Part shown: positions 1-9,299 of the stretch, in pieces
How positions within the stretch are numbered: position 1 is the first letter of the stretch
Layout of the letters: every line of letters begins with the position of its first letter
From: Escherichia fergusonii ATCC 35469
GTDB lineage: Bacteria > Pseudomonadota > Gammaproteobacteria > Enterobacterales > Enterobacteriaceae
Length of the DNA stretch: 64,000 bases
Assembly: GCF_000026225.1 (NCBI RefSeq)
Contig: NC_011740.1
Span: 3,472,001 to 3,536,000, forward strand
Direction of reading: 5' to 3'
The notes under the pieces: model-generated
What the model was told of the DNA's origin: nothing
The model's input: only the letters and a program-made list of their open reading frames with translations
Database searches by the model: none
Made by a program: the position numbers and the translations under genes

Positions 1-160
1 CAAGGCGGTCGCGCACCGCAAACAGTGTCGCGTTAAGCCATTCATGTTTATTGGCAATGACAGGATCTTTGCCAATCGTAAACATCAGCTTATAGGCGAT
101 TGAATGCTTAAGAGCCTCAACGCTAAGTGTGGGCGATGCATAAGTAAATGGAGCATTCAT
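1..160 (-). CDS. glgP: Glycogen phosphorylase, N-terminal fragment cut by the window edge
   Basis: The first 53 codons of a gene reading out of the window are present. Translation begins MNAPFTYASPTLSVEALKHS and continues into IGKDPVIANKHEWLNATLFA, which I recognise as the start of E. coli GlgP (about 815 residues). The enzyme releases glucose-1-phosphate from glycogen chain ends by phosphorolysis and uses pyridoxal phosphate; those catalytic parts lie outside the window. The start is 19 bp downstream of the glgA stop, so glgC, glgA and glgP form one transcription unit as in other enterobacteria. Confidence 0.93.
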   Translation of the reverse strand, partial: MNAPFTYASPTLSVEALKHSIAYKLMFTIGKDPVIANKHEWLNATLFAVRDRL

Positions 161-179
161 ATAGGTGATCCCTGGGATA

Positions 180-1613
180 CTATTTCAAGCGATAGTAAAG
201 CTCACGGTACGACTTCGCCGCGACATGCCAGCTGAAGTCCATTGACATCGCCTGACGTTGTACAAACCGCCAAAGAGAAGGTCGGGACCACAACACAAAG
301 GCGCGTCGGATGGCACGAAGTAGTGACCAGGCATTGCTATCTTCAAATACAAACCCACTGGCGATGCCGTCCGCAAGGTTTTCCAGCGAACTATCAGACA
401 CCGTATCAGCAAGCCCACCAGTACGCCGCACCAGCGGTAACGTACCGTACTTCAATCCATAAAGTTGCGTTAAACCGCACGGCTCAAAACGGCTGGGCAC
501 CAGAATGACATCCGCGCCGCCCATAATGCGATGAGAAAACGCTTCGTGATAACCAATCTGTACACCTACCTGACCGGGATGTTCCGCTGCGGCTGCCAGG
601 AACCCTTCCTGCAAAACGGGGTCGCCCGCGCCGAGAAGAGCGAGCTGTCCGCCTTGCTCAAGCAGGCCGGGTAATGCTTCCAGTACCAGATCCAAACCTT
701 TCTGGCTGGTAAGGCGACTCACAACAGCAAAAAGCGGCGCTTTATCGTCAACCTTAAGCCCCATGGCGATCTGCAACTGACGTTTGTTCTCCGCTTTCTC
801 TTCCAGTGTGTCACGGGTATAGCGTGATGCGAGCAATAAGTCTGTTTCAGGACTCCAGATTTTCTCATCAACACCATTCAACACCCCGGAAAGACGACCT
901 TCCCGATGACGCTGCTGCAACAGACCTTCCATACCATATGCAAACTGAGGCTCGGTAATTTCACGCGCATAAGTCGGGCTAACCGCCGTAATGTGATCAG
1001 CGTAATACAGCCCTGATTTCAGGAATGAAATCTGACCGTTGAACTCCAGGCCGTTAATGTTAAAGAACGACCACGGCAACTGAATTTCATCCATATGATG
1101 GGCGTAAAACATCCCCTGATACGCCAGGTTATGTACGGTAAACACTGACTTCGCCGGGCGACCCCGCGCTGCCAGATAAGCAGGTGCCAGACCAGCATGC
1201 CAGTCGTGAGCGTGGACAACATCCGGACGCCAGAAAGGATCGAGTCCACAAGCCATTTCGCATCCTACCCACCCTAACAGAGCGAAACGGATGACGTTGT
1301 CAGTGTAAGCAAACAAGTTTGTGTCATGGTATGGGCTACCCGGACGATCATAGAGATGCGGGGCGTCGATCAGATAAATTCCGACCCCGTTGTAGTGGCC
1401 GAACAGCAACGTAATTGGCCCGGCGAACGTATCCCGACGGGTTACCACCTGCGCATCCGTAATACCACGACGAATGTCGGGGAAGGCAGGTAACAATACG
1501 CGCGCGTCCACGCCATCCTCGATTTGCACTGCAGGCAACGCACCGATGACATCCGCCAGACCGCCCGTTTTTAGCAACGGGAACATCTCAGAACAAACGT
1601 GTAAAACCTGCAT
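180..1613 (-). CDS. glgA: Glycogen synthase (ADP-glucose dependent)
   Basis: The 477-residue product has the length of E. coli GlgA, which transfers glucose from ADP-glucose to the non-reducing end of a growing alpha-1,4-glucan. The GT5 signature KTGGLADV lies at residues 15-22, with the nucleotide-sugar binding Lys15. The late motif SRFEPCGLTQLYGLKYG, with the conserved catalytic-site Glu, is near residues 375-390. The ATG overlaps the glgC stop codon by one base (TAATG), so translation is probably coupled. It sits between glgC and glgP in the usual order. No defect is visible. Confidence 0.97.
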   Translation of the reverse strand: MQVLHVCSEMFPLLKTGGLADVIGALPAVQIEDGVDARVLLPAFPDIRRGITDAQVVTRRDTFAGPITLLFGHYNGVGIYLIDAPHLYDRPGSPYHDTNLFAYTDNVIRFALLGWVGCEMACGLDPFWRPDVVHAHDWHAGLAPAYLAARGRPAKSVFTVHNLAYQGMFYAHHMDEIQLPWSFFNINGLEFNGQISFLKSGLYYADHITAVSPTYAREITEPQFAYGMEGLLQQRHREGRLSGVLNGVDEKIWSPETDLLLASRYTRDTLEEKAENKRQLQIAMGLKVDDKAPLFAVVSRLTSQKGLDLVLEALPGLLEQGGQLALLGAGDPVLQEGFLAAAAEHPGQVGVQIGYHEAFSHRIMGGADVILVPSRFEPCGLTQLYGLKYGTLPLVRRTGGLADTVSDSSLENLADGIASGFVFEDSNAWSLLRAIRRAFVLWSRPSLWRFVQRQAMSMDFSWHVAAKSYRELYYRLK

Positions 1614-2908
1614 TATCGCTCCTGTTTATGCCCTAACTTCCGCAGCATCTCACGGGTTACCAGCACGATGCCTTCCTCTGAACGGTAGAAACGACGTGCA
1701 TCTTCCTCCGCATTCTCCCCAATCACCATCCCTTCCGGAATGACACAGGCACGGTCAATGACGCAGCGACGTAAACGACAAGAACGTCCTACCCATACTT
1801 CCGGCAGCAATACTGCCGAATCGATATTACAGAATGAATTTACACGGACTCTGGAGAAGAGAACGGATTGCACTACGACTGAACCGGAGATCACGCAGCC
1901 GCCGGAAACCAGCGAGTTAAGCGTCATACCATGGCTGCCTGAACGGTCCTGAACAAACTTCGCCGGAGGCAGAGATTCGTTATAAGTACGAATCGGCCAG
2001 TGCTGGTCATACATATCCAGTTCTGGCACAACAGATGCCAGGTCTAAGTTCGCTTTCCAGTAAGCTTCGAGCGTACCTACATCGCGCCAGTACGGTTCAG
2101 AATCAGGATCGGACTGTACGCAAGAGAGCGGGAATGGATGTGCATAAGCCATGCCAGCCTGGGTGATCTTCGGAATAATATCTTTACCGAAATCATGGCT
2201 GGAGTTTTCGTCGTTATCGTCTTCTTCCAACAGTTCATACAGGTAATCCGCGTCAAAGACGTAAATCCCCATACTGGCCAGCGAACGAGTTGGATCATTT
2301 GGCATTGAAGGTGGATTTGCTGGTTTTTCCACGAACTCAATAATTTTTTCGTCCTGGTCAACAGCCATTACACCAAATGCACTTGCTTCCTGAATAGGCA
2401 CTGGCATACAAGCTACGGTGCAACGTGCACCTTTTTCGACGTGGTCGATCAGCATACGCGAGTAGTCTTGCTTGTAGATATGATCCCCGGCGAGGATTAC
2501 CACGTACTCAGCTTTGTAACGACGAATAATATCCAGGTTCTGCGTAACCGCATCTGCCGTTCCGCGATACCAGTTTTCGCCTTTCATTCTTTGCTGAGCA
2601 GGCAGCAAATCGACGAACTCATTCATCTCTTCATTGAAGAATGACCAACCGCGTTGAATATGCTGCACCAACGTATGTGACTGGTATTGCGTAATCACGC
2701 CGATACGGCGAATACCGGAGTTAATACAGTTAGAGAGTGCAAAATCGATAATACGAAACTTTCCACCAAAGTGGACGGCAGGCTTTGCTCGCTTATTAGT
2801 TAAATCTTTCAGACGGGTTCCACGACCCCCTGCGAGAATGAGCGCAACAGATTTGATGGGCAGCTGGCGTGCCAACATCAGCGGATCATTTTTTTCTAGC
2901 CCAACCAT
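1613..2908 (-). CDS. glgC: Glucose-1-phosphate adenylyltransferase (ADP-glucose pyrophosphorylase)
   Basis: At 431 residues this matches E. coli GlgC, the committed allosteric step that makes ADP-glucose from ATP and glucose-1-phosphate. The nucleotidyltransferase motif AGGRGTRLKDLTNKRAKP is near residue 28 and includes Lys39 of the activator (fructose-1,6-bisphosphate) site. The left-handed beta-helix region follows from about residue 310. The start has a strong ribosome site, AAGGAG, 6 bases upstream. In E. coli the regulator CsrA binds GGA motifs in this leader and represses translation; the GGA in the ribosome site is conserved here. The gene is 15 bp after glgX, and the E. coli gene has its own promoters inside the upstream reading frames. 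Confidence 0.97.
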   Translation of the reverse strand: MVGLEKNDPLMLARQLPIKSVALILAGGRGTRLKDLTNKRAKPAVHFGGKFRIIDFALSNCINSGIRRIGVITQYQSHTLVQHIQRGWSFFNEEMNEFVDLLPAQQRMKGENWYRGTADAVTQNLDIIRRYKAEYVVILAGDHIYKQDYSRMLIDHVEKGARCTVACMPVPIQEASAFGVMAVDQDEKIIEFVEKPANPPSMPNDPTRSLASMGIYVFDADYLYELLEEDDNDENSSHDFGKDIIPKITQAGMAYAHPFPLSCVQSDPDSEPYWRDVGTLEAYWKANLDLASVVPELDMYDQHWPIRTYNESLPPAKFVQDRSGSHGMTLNSLVSGGCVISGSVVVQSVLFSRVRVNSFCNIDSAVLLPEVWVGRSCRLRRCVIDRACVIPEGMVIGENAEEDARRFYRSEEGIVLVTREMLRKLGHKQER

Positions 2909-2923
2909 AATTAACTCCTTTTT

Positions 2924-4900
2924 CTATGACTTTTGAAACACGCACAGCCCGTGCGCAGACCCATGCCAGACTTCCAAAACGACCGGATTATCCTCTCCGG
3001 CGAAAGGAGGAATAGCGCGCCATTCCCCCTCGGGCAGAACAATATCAACCAAATGTGGTGTAGCATTCAGTGCGATAAGCCAGCGGTCGGATAACATGAT
3101 TTGCATACATGTCATACCATGTTGCCACTCTTCAACACTTAAAACCTGACCATCTTTATTTAACCAACGTACATTGCCATCATTCTCTTGCCACCACTGA
3201 TTTCGTGTCAGTGCCGGAATTTGTTGCCGTAGATGAATCAATGCCGCTGTAAAATCGGTCAATCCATTGTTTGCCCGCTCCCAGTCCAGCCAGGTCAGCG
3301 CATTATCCTGACAATACGCGTTATTGTTTCCATGCTGGCTATGGCCATGTTCATCACCTGCCAGCAGCATTGGCGTTCCCTGTGAAAGCAAAAGCGTCGT
3401 TAACAGCGCGTGTACGCTGTCGCGTCGACGCTCAATCAGATCAAGTGATCCGCCTAATCCTTCTTTACCATGATTGTTACTATGGTTATTGTTGCTGCCG
3501 TCGCGATTTTCTTCTCCATTTGCTTCATTGTGTTTATTTGTGAAGCAGACACAGTCACGTAACGTGAAACCGTCATGCGCAGTGACCAAATTTATTGATG
3601 CGCCTGGCAAACGACCGTTACGATTAAATACGTCGCTGGAGCCAGCAAAACGCCCCGCAAAATCACCCAGTGACAAATTACGTTGCAACCAGAAACGCCG
3701 GGTTGCATCGCGGAAGTGATCATTCCACTCCGCAAACAACGGTGGGAAATTTCCCACCTGATATCCACCTTCGCCGATATCCCACGGTTCGGCGATAAGC
3801 TTCACCTGCGAAAGTACAGGGCAGTTCTGGATAGCAGTAAAAAGTGGTGCGTCCTGGCGAAACGCCGGAGTGCGCCCCATTACCGATGCCAAATCAAAAC
3901 GAAAACCATCAACATGGCAGGTTTCAACCCAGTAACGCAGGCATTCGAGCGCATATTCCATCACGCCAGGATTACTCAGATTCAGCGTATTACCACAACC
4001 CGTCCAGTTGTGATAATCGCCATCCTCTTTGATCCAATAATAGCTACGGTTGTCAATTCCGCGCAGTGAGAACATCGGCCCGTCGAGATCCAGCTCTGCA
4101 CTATGGTTGATGACGATATCGAGAATGACTTCGATTCCTGCTTTATGCAGCTCTTTAACGGCATCCCGGAACTCATCCAGCGCACTTTCTGGCGAACAGG
4201 CATACACCGGATGCAGCGCAAACATCGCCATCGGGTTATAGCCCCAATAGTTTGTCAATCCGAGTCGTTGCAGACGCGGTTCGCTGGCAAAATGGATAAC
4301 AGGCATCAGCTCCAGCGCGGTAATCCCCAACCGTTTGAAATAGTTGATCATTACCGGATGGCCCAACGCTTTATACCGCCCACGGATCTCTGCCGGGATT
4401 TCCGGGTGCTGGTACGTTAAGCCTTTTACATGGGCTTCGTAGATGACCGTATTGCCCCACGGCGTGCGCGGCGGGGCGTCGTCTTCCCAGTTATAACTAT
4501 CAGACACCACCACACATTTTGGTGCGATGGTGGCGTTATCCCGGCTATCTGGTGTTTCATAGCCCGCGTGGAATAGCGGGTTATCATGAAGATCACCTTC
4601 AACACGACGTGCGCAGGGATCAATCAACAGTTTCGCCGGGTTAAAGCGATGCCCTGCGGCAGGTTGCCACGGACCATGTACACGATAACCATAGCGCAAA
4701 CCGGGTCTGGCATCTGCTAAATAGCCATGCCAGACATCTCCGCTGCGCCCCGGCAGGTCAAAACGTACCTCATTTCCCTGTGCATCAAAGACACACAGTT
4801 CTACGCGTTCGGCATGAGCAGAAAAGAGTGTAAAGTTAACGCCATGCCCGTCATACGTTGCACCATGAGGCGTCGCCTTGCCGGTTGTCAGTTGCGTCAT
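2924..4900 (-). CDS. glgX: Glycogen debranching enzyme (limit dextrin alpha-1,6-glucohydrolase)
   Basis: The 658-residue GH13 protein hydrolyses the alpha-1,6 branch stubs left after phosphorylase action. It has an N-terminal CBM48-type domain (about residues 1-130) and a TIM barrel with the motifs DGFRFDLASVMG (nucleophile Asp), LIAEPWDIG (acid Glu) and LVTAHDGFTL. The start overlaps the glgB stop (ATGA), so glgB and glgX are co-translated. Compared with K-12 GlgX as I remember it, this protein carries many substitutions, clearly more than its neighbours GlgB and GlgC, and one extra residue. That may reflect local recombination. All catalytic motifs are intact. Confidence 0.95.
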   Translation of the reverse strand: MTQLTTGKATPHGATYDGHGVNFTLFSAHAERVELCVFDAQGNEVRFDLPGRSGDVWHGYLADARPGLRYGYRVHGPWQPAAGHRFNPAKLLIDPCARRVEGDLHDNPLFHAGYETPDSRDNATIAPKCVVVSDSYNWEDDAPPRTPWGNTVIYEAHVKGLTYQHPEIPAEIRGRYKALGHPVMINYFKRLGITALELMPVIHFASEPRLQRLGLTNYWGYNPMAMFALHPVYACSPESALDEFRDAVKELHKAGIEVILDIVINHSAELDLDGPMFSLRGIDNRSYYWIKEDGDYHNWTGCGNTLNLSNPGVMEYALECLRYWVETCHVDGFRFDLASVMGRTPAFRQDAPLFTAIQNCPVLSQVKLIAEPWDIGEGGYQVGNFPPLFAEWNDHFRDATRRFWLQRNLSLGDFAGRFAGSSDVFNRNGRLPGASINLVTAHDGFTLRDCVCFTNKHNEANGEENRDGSNNNHSNNHGKEGLGGSLDLIERRRDSVHALLTTLLLSQGTPMLLAGDEHGHSQHGNNNAYCQDNALTWLDWERANNGLTDFTAALIHLRQQIPALTRNQWWQENDGNVRWLNKDGQVLSVEEWQHGMTCMQIMLSDRWLIALNATPHLVDIVLPEGEWRAIPPFAGEDNPVVLEVWHGSAHGLCVFQKS

Positions 4901-7083
4901 TCCCCCTCCCGAACCAGCCAGACGGTAGCCAGCGGTGGCAGTGTGATGCTCAGAGAGTGCTGACGTCCGTGGCTGGCGATCTCATCGCTCTGTACCACGC
5001 CGCCGTTACCCGCATTACTACCGTGGTAGTGCATGGAATCGGTGTTCAAAATTTCACGCCATTTACCAGGTTGATTAATGCCAAAGCGATAATCATGACG
5101 CGGTACTGGCGTAAAGTTACTGGCAACTATGATTTCATTCCCGGCTTTGTCGCGGCGAACAAAGATCAGCACTGAGCGTTCTTTGTCATCTACCACCAGC
5201 CATTCAAAACCATATGGGTCAAAATCAAGCTCATGCAGTGCTTTGTGGTGACGATAAGTATGATTCAGGTCGCGCACCAGGCGCTGGACACCGTGATGCC
5301 AGTTGTCACCGCCTTCCAGAAGATGCCAGTCGAGGCTTGCGTCATGATTCCACTCACGCCCCTGAGCAAATTCATTCCCCATGAACAGCAGCTTCTTGCC
5401 CGGAAATGCCCACATCCAACCGTAATAAGCGCGCATGTTGGCAAATTTTTGCCATGCGTCGCCCGGCATCCGATCAAGAATCGATTTCTTACCGTGAACC
5501 ACTTCATCGTGTGATAACGGCAGGACGAAGTTTTCAGTGTAGTTGTAGAGCATACCGAACGTCAGTTTATCGTGATGATATTGACGATAAACCGGGTCGA
5601 GCTTCATATAATCCAGGGTGTCGTGCATCCAGCCCAGATTCCACTTGTACCAGAAGCCGAGGCCGCCCATATCTTGTGGGCGAGAAACGCCTGGGAAGTC
5701 GGTAGACTCTTCCGCCATCGTCACCGCGCCCGATACTTGCTCACCGATAATACGGTTGGTGTTGCGAAGGAATTCAATCGCTTCGAGATTCTCGCGGCCA
5801 CCAAACTCGTTCGGGATCCACTCGCCTTCTTTACGGCTGTAATCACGATAAATCATCGAAGCGACAGCATCGACTCGCAACGCATCGATACCAAAACGCT
5901 CGATCCAATACAGCGCGTTACCAACAAGGAAATTGCTGACTTCGCGACGACCATAGTTGTAGATCAGGGTATTCCAATCCTGATGGTAGCCTTCGCGCGG
6001 ATCGCTATGTTCATACAGATTCGTGCCATCAAATTCGGCCAGGGCAAAGTCATCTGTCGGGAAGTGACCTGGCACCCAGTCGAGAATAACGTTCAAACCT
6101 GCTGCATGTGCGGCATCAATGAAATAGCGGAAATCATCGCGGGTGCCAAAGCGACGTGTCGGAGCATACAGGCCGGTTGGCTGGTAACCCCAACTGCCAT
6201 CAAAGGGGTGTTCGTTAATTGGCAGCAGCTCAAGGTGAGTAAAGCCCATCCATTTAGCATATGGCACCAACTGGTCCGCCAGTTCGCGATAACTCAGCCA
6301 GAAATTGTTGTCGGTATGACGACGCCAGGAGCCAAGATGAACTTCATAAATAGAGATTGGTGCATCAAACTGATTCGCTTTTTTGCGCTCTTCGGTCTGT
6401 ACGACCTTTTCAGGCAGCCCGCAAATAAGTGAAGCGGTTTCCGGGCGCATTTGCGCCTCAAAGGCATAAGGATCAGACTTCAGACGAAGATTGCCGTTAG
6501 CATCAATCATCTCGTACTTATAAAGCTGACCGTTATGGGCGCCAGGAATGAATAATTCCCAAATGCCGCTTTCTTTACGCAAACGCATCGGGTGACGGCG
6601 GCCATCCCAAAAGTTAAATTGCCCCACAACGGAGACACGACGAGCATTGGGTGCCCAAACGGAGAAGCGAGTTCCGGTCACGCCATCCATGGTATCTGCA
6701 TGCGCGCCAAGTGTTTCATAAGGGCGCAAGTGAGTTCCTTCGGATAACAGCCAGGCATCCATCTCCTGAATAAGAGGACCAAAACGATAGGGATCATCGA
6801 TCAGGTTTTGCTGTCCATGCCAGACAACAGCGAGTTGATAGCGGAAAAAATTTTTACGACGTGGTATTACACCACTGAAAAAACCACGAGAATCAAGACA
6901 CTCAAGTTTAGCGAGTTTACGCCCCGTTTTTGGCTCGATAACCCAGACATCTGTGGCATCGGGCAATAGGGCGCGGACTTCCAACCCGGCGTTGGTTTTG
7001 TGCATTCCTAATACGGAAAAAGGATCCGCAAAATGACCTGCGATTAGCGCATTAATCACGTCTCTATCGATACGATCGGACAT
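4897..7083 (-). CDS. glgB: 1,4-alpha-glucan branching enzyme
   Basis: The 728-residue product equals E. coli GlgB in length. It cuts alpha-1,4 chains and rejoins them as alpha-1,6 branches. An N-terminal N1/CBM48 pair (about 1-225) precedes a GH13 barrel with DALRVDAVASM (nucleophile Asp near 405), MAEESTDFPG (acid Glu near 458) and LPLSHDEVVHG (Asp near 526). It is the first gene of the glycogen run, with a 270-bp upstream gap to asd that should hold its promoter; the asd terminator at the far edge of the gap isolates it. Near-identical to K-12 from memory. Confidence 0.97.
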   Translation of the reverse strand: MSDRIDRDVINALIAGHFADPFSVLGMHKTNAGLEVRALLPDATDVWVIEPKTGRKLAKLECLDSRGFFSGVIPRRKNFFRYQLAVVWHGQQNLIDDPYRFGPLIQEMDAWLLSEGTHLRPYETLGAHADTMDGVTGTRFSVWAPNARRVSVVGQFNFWDGRRHPMRLRKESGIWELFIPGAHNGQLYKYEMIDANGNLRLKSDPYAFEAQMRPETASLICGLPEKVVQTEERKKANQFDAPISIYEVHLGSWRRHTDNNFWLSYRELADQLVPYAKWMGFTHLELLPINEHPFDGSWGYQPTGLYAPTRRFGTRDDFRYFIDAAHAAGLNVILDWVPGHFPTDDFALAEFDGTNLYEHSDPREGYHQDWNTLIYNYGRREVSNFLVGNALYWIERFGIDALRVDAVASMIYRDYSRKEGEWIPNEFGGRENLEAIEFLRNTNRIIGEQVSGAVTMAEESTDFPGVSRPQDMGGLGFWYKWNLGWMHDTLDYMKLDPVYRQYHHDKLTFGMLYNYTENFVLPLSHDEVVHGKKSILDRMPGDAWQKFANMRAYYGWMWAFPGKKLLFMGNEFAQGREWNHDASLDWHLLEGGDNWHHGVQRLVRDLNHTYRHHKALHELDFDPYGFEWLVVDDKERSVLIFVRRDKAGNEIIVASNFTPVPRHDYRFGINQPGKWREILNTDSMHYHGSNAGNGGVVQSDEIASHGRQHSLSITLPPLATVWLVREGE

Positions 7084-7310
7084 GGTTGTCTTCCTGTTTT
7101 ATAGTGTCACCCCTTCCCACTGATTTTCGACATCAGGTAGTGACATTTTTGACCTGAACGGTGCAGCACTCTATGCATCCTCTCTGCGCCGTCCTACCTC
7201 CAGGCAATGCTGCAATACCTTCAGGTATTAAGCTGCCTTTCAAGAATAGCCAAACTTCTAAATGACTCCCGGTTTAATGCTTAACATCTGCGTCTACTCC
7301 TGTATTACGC

Positions 7311-7335
7311 AAAAAAAGGGGTGACCCGTCACCCC
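7311..7335 (-). terminator. Intrinsic terminator after asd
   Basis: On the minus strand GGGGTGA pairs with TCACCCC across a 4-base loop (7318-7335), and seven T residues follow directly (7311-7317). It lies 18 bp after the asd stop codon. This is a textbook rho-independent terminator and separates asd from glgB. Confidence 0.9.
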
Positions 7336-7353
7336 TGGAAAAGAAAGAAATTA

Positions 7354-8460
7354 TTACGCCAGTTGACGAAGCATCCGACGTAATGGTTCTGCTGCGCCCC
7401 AAAGTAGCTGGTCACCAACCGTAAAGGCAGACAGGTACTCAGGCCCCATGTTCAGCTTACGCAGACGGCCAACCGGTGTAGTGAGTGTCCCGGTCACCGC
7501 TGCTGGCGTCAGTTCGCGCATGGTGATTTCACGATCGTTTGGCACCACTTTCGCCCACGGATTGTGTGCAGCCAGCAGTTCTTCCACGGTCGGGATTGAC
7601 ACATCTTTTTTCAGCTTGATAGTAAACGCCTGGCTATGACAGCGCAGAGCACCAACACGGACACACAAGCCATCCACCGGGATAGTGGAAGCGGTGTTCA
7701 AAATCTTGTTGGTTTCAGCCTGCCCTTTCCACTCTTCACGACTCTGACCGTTATCGAGTTGTTTGTCGATCCACGGAATCAGACTGCCCGCCAGCGGCAC
7801 ACCAAAGTTATCAACCGGCAGTTCACCACTGCGGGTTAAGGTCGTGACCTTGCGTTCAATCTCAAGAATTGCAGAAGATGGTGTTGCCAGCTCCTCAGAC
7901 ACATGACCATATAAGTGGCCCATCTGAGTCAGCAGTTCACGCATATGGCGCGCACCACCGCCAGACGCCGCCTGATAAGTGGCAACAGATACCCATTCCA
8001 CCAGATCATTGGCAAATAATCCGCCCAGCGACATCAGCATCAGGCTAACGGTACAGTTACCGCCGACGAAAGTCCTGATGCCTTTATTCAGGCCTTCGGT
8101 AATGACATCCTGGTTAACAGGATCAAGGATGATGATGGCATCGTCTTTCATGCGCAGCGAAGAAGCTGCGTCAATCCAGTACCCCTGCCATCCGCTTTCG
8201 CGAAGCTTCGGATAAATTTCGTTGGTATAATCGCCGCCCTGACAGGTCACAATGATATCGAGCGCCTTTAGCGCTTCCAGATCAAAGGCATCCTGAAGAG
8301 TACCGGTCGTGGTGGAGCCGAACGTCGGCGCGGCCTGACCGAGTTGAGAAGTAGAAAAGAAAACAGGGCGAATGGCGTCGAAGTCGTTTTCTTCAATCAT
8401 GCGCTGCATGAGAACGGAACCGACCATACCGCGCCAGCCGACAAAACCAACATTTTTCAT
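7354..8460 (-). CDS. asd: Aspartate-semialdehyde dehydrogenase
   Basis: Asd reduces beta-aspartyl phosphate with NADPH to aspartate semialdehyde, the branch point to lysine/diaminopimelate, threonine and methionine. The N-terminus MKNVGFVGWRGMVGS holds the dinucleotide-binding glycine motif, and GGNCTVSLML holds the catalytic Cys near residue 136. I chose the ATG at 8460 because AGCAGGA lies about 9 bases upstream; an in-frame ATG at 8565 would add 35 unrelated residues. The product is 368 residues, one more than I remember for K-12, with an extra Thr near residue 51 (GSTTTGTLQ). Monocistronic, with its own terminator. Confidence 0.96.
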   Translation of the reverse strand: MKNVGFVGWRGMVGSVLMQRMIEENDFDAIRPVFFSTSQLGQAAPTFGSTTTGTLQDAFDLEALKALDIIVTCQGGDYTNEIYPKLRESGWQGYWIDAASSLRMKDDAIIILDPVNQDVITEGLNKGIRTFVGGNCTVSLMLMSLGGLFANDLVEWVSVATYQAASGGGARHMRELLTQMGHLYGHVSEELATPSSAILEIERKVTTLTRSGELPVDNFGVPLAGSLIPWIDKQLDNGQSREEWKGQAETNKILNTASTIPVDGLCVRVGALRCHSQAFTIKLKKDVSIPTVEELLAAHNPWAKVVPNDREITMRELTPAAVTGTLTTPVGRLRKLNMGPEYLSAFTVGDQLLWGAAEPLRRMLRQLA

Positions 8461-8649
8461 AGCGTTTTTTTCCTGCTGAGATGTGTGCTGTATATATGTG
8501 CCGTAATCCTGGGCACATCCTTCACCATACAAAAAGCAGCCAAAGTCGCAAGTGAAATTAATCAATGATCGCTAAGCCATCAGTAATGCGACTAATCGTG
8601 CTTTGTTGGCACGCAGAAAGTCCGCGACAATTATCAGGGAATTTGAGTT

Positions 8650-9243
8650 ATGAATGAAATCATTTCTGCAGCAGTTTTATTGATCTTGATTATGGATCCG
8701 CTCGGAAACCTACCTATTTTTATGTCCGTACTGAAACATACTGAGCCAAAAAGACGGCGGGCAATTATGGTCCGCGAGTTGCTTATTGCACTCTTATTGA
8801 TGCTGGTGTTCCTGTTTGCGGGTGAGAAAATTCTGGCATTTCTGAACCTGCGGGCGGAAACCGTCTCCATTTCTGGCGGCATCATTTTGTTTCTGATCGC
8901 CATTAAGATGATTTTCCCCAGCGCTTCAGGAAATAGCAGCGGGCTTCCGGCAGGTGAAGAGCCGTTTATTGTGCCGCTGGCAATTCCGCTGGTCGCCGGG
9001 CCAACTATTCTCGCCACGCTGATGTTGTTGTCTCATCAGTACCCGAATCAGATGGGACATCTGGTGATTGCTCTGCTGCTGGCCTGGGGTGGCACCTTTG
9101 TTATCCTGCTGCAGTCTTCACTATTTTTACGTCTGCTGGGCGAGAAAGGAGTGAACGCACTTGAACGCCTGATGGGATTGATTCTGGTGATGATGGCAAC
9201 CCAGATGTTCCTTGACGGCATTCGAATGTGGATGAAGGGGTAA
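8650..9243 (+). CDS. yhgN: MarC-family inner-membrane protein YhgN
   Basis: The 197-residue protein is almost entirely hydrophobic, with about six membrane segments and the family's DPLGNLP motif near residue 16. A second half-repeat (VPLAIPLVAGPTILATL) is typical of MarC/UPF0056 proteins. The transport or other function of the family is not established. The gene diverges from asd and converges with gntU, with a stem-loop between the two stops. Nothing unusual against K-12. Confidence 0.92.
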   Translation: MNEIISAAVLLILIMDPLGNLPIFMSVLKHTEPKRRRAIMVRELLIALLLMLVFLFAGEKILAFLNLRAETVSISGGIILFLIAIKMIFPSASGNSSGLPAGEEPFIVPLAIPLVAGPTILATLMLLSHQYPNQMGHLVIALLLAWGGTFVILLQSSLFLRLLGEKGVNALERLMGLILVMMATQMFLDGIRMWMKG

Positions 9244-9254
9244 CGAGGAGAGTT

Positions 9255-9291
9255 TTTCGAAAAGAGCCCGGTAGCGTCACAACTACCGGGC
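9255..9291 (-). terminator. Terminator hairpin between yhgN and gntU
   Basis: GCCCGGTAG (9266-9274) and CTACCGGGC (9283-9291) form a perfect 9-bp stem with an 8-base loop. On the minus strand it is followed by TCTTTTCG, so it most likely ends gntU transcripts. On the plus strand the following bases are not T-rich, so action on yhgN is less certain. Confidence 0.75.
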
Positions 9292-9299
9292 GAACAAAC

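Noticed and set aside
5572..6432. A 286-codon open frame on the plus strand
   Set aside because: It lies wholly antisense to the intact glgB gene, has no ribosome site and no recognisable domain; it is a shadow of glgB codon use.
8461..8565. A 35-residue N-terminal extension of Asd
   Set aside because: The ATG at 8460 has a good AGCAGGA site and matches the known N-terminus; the extension covers the asd leader.
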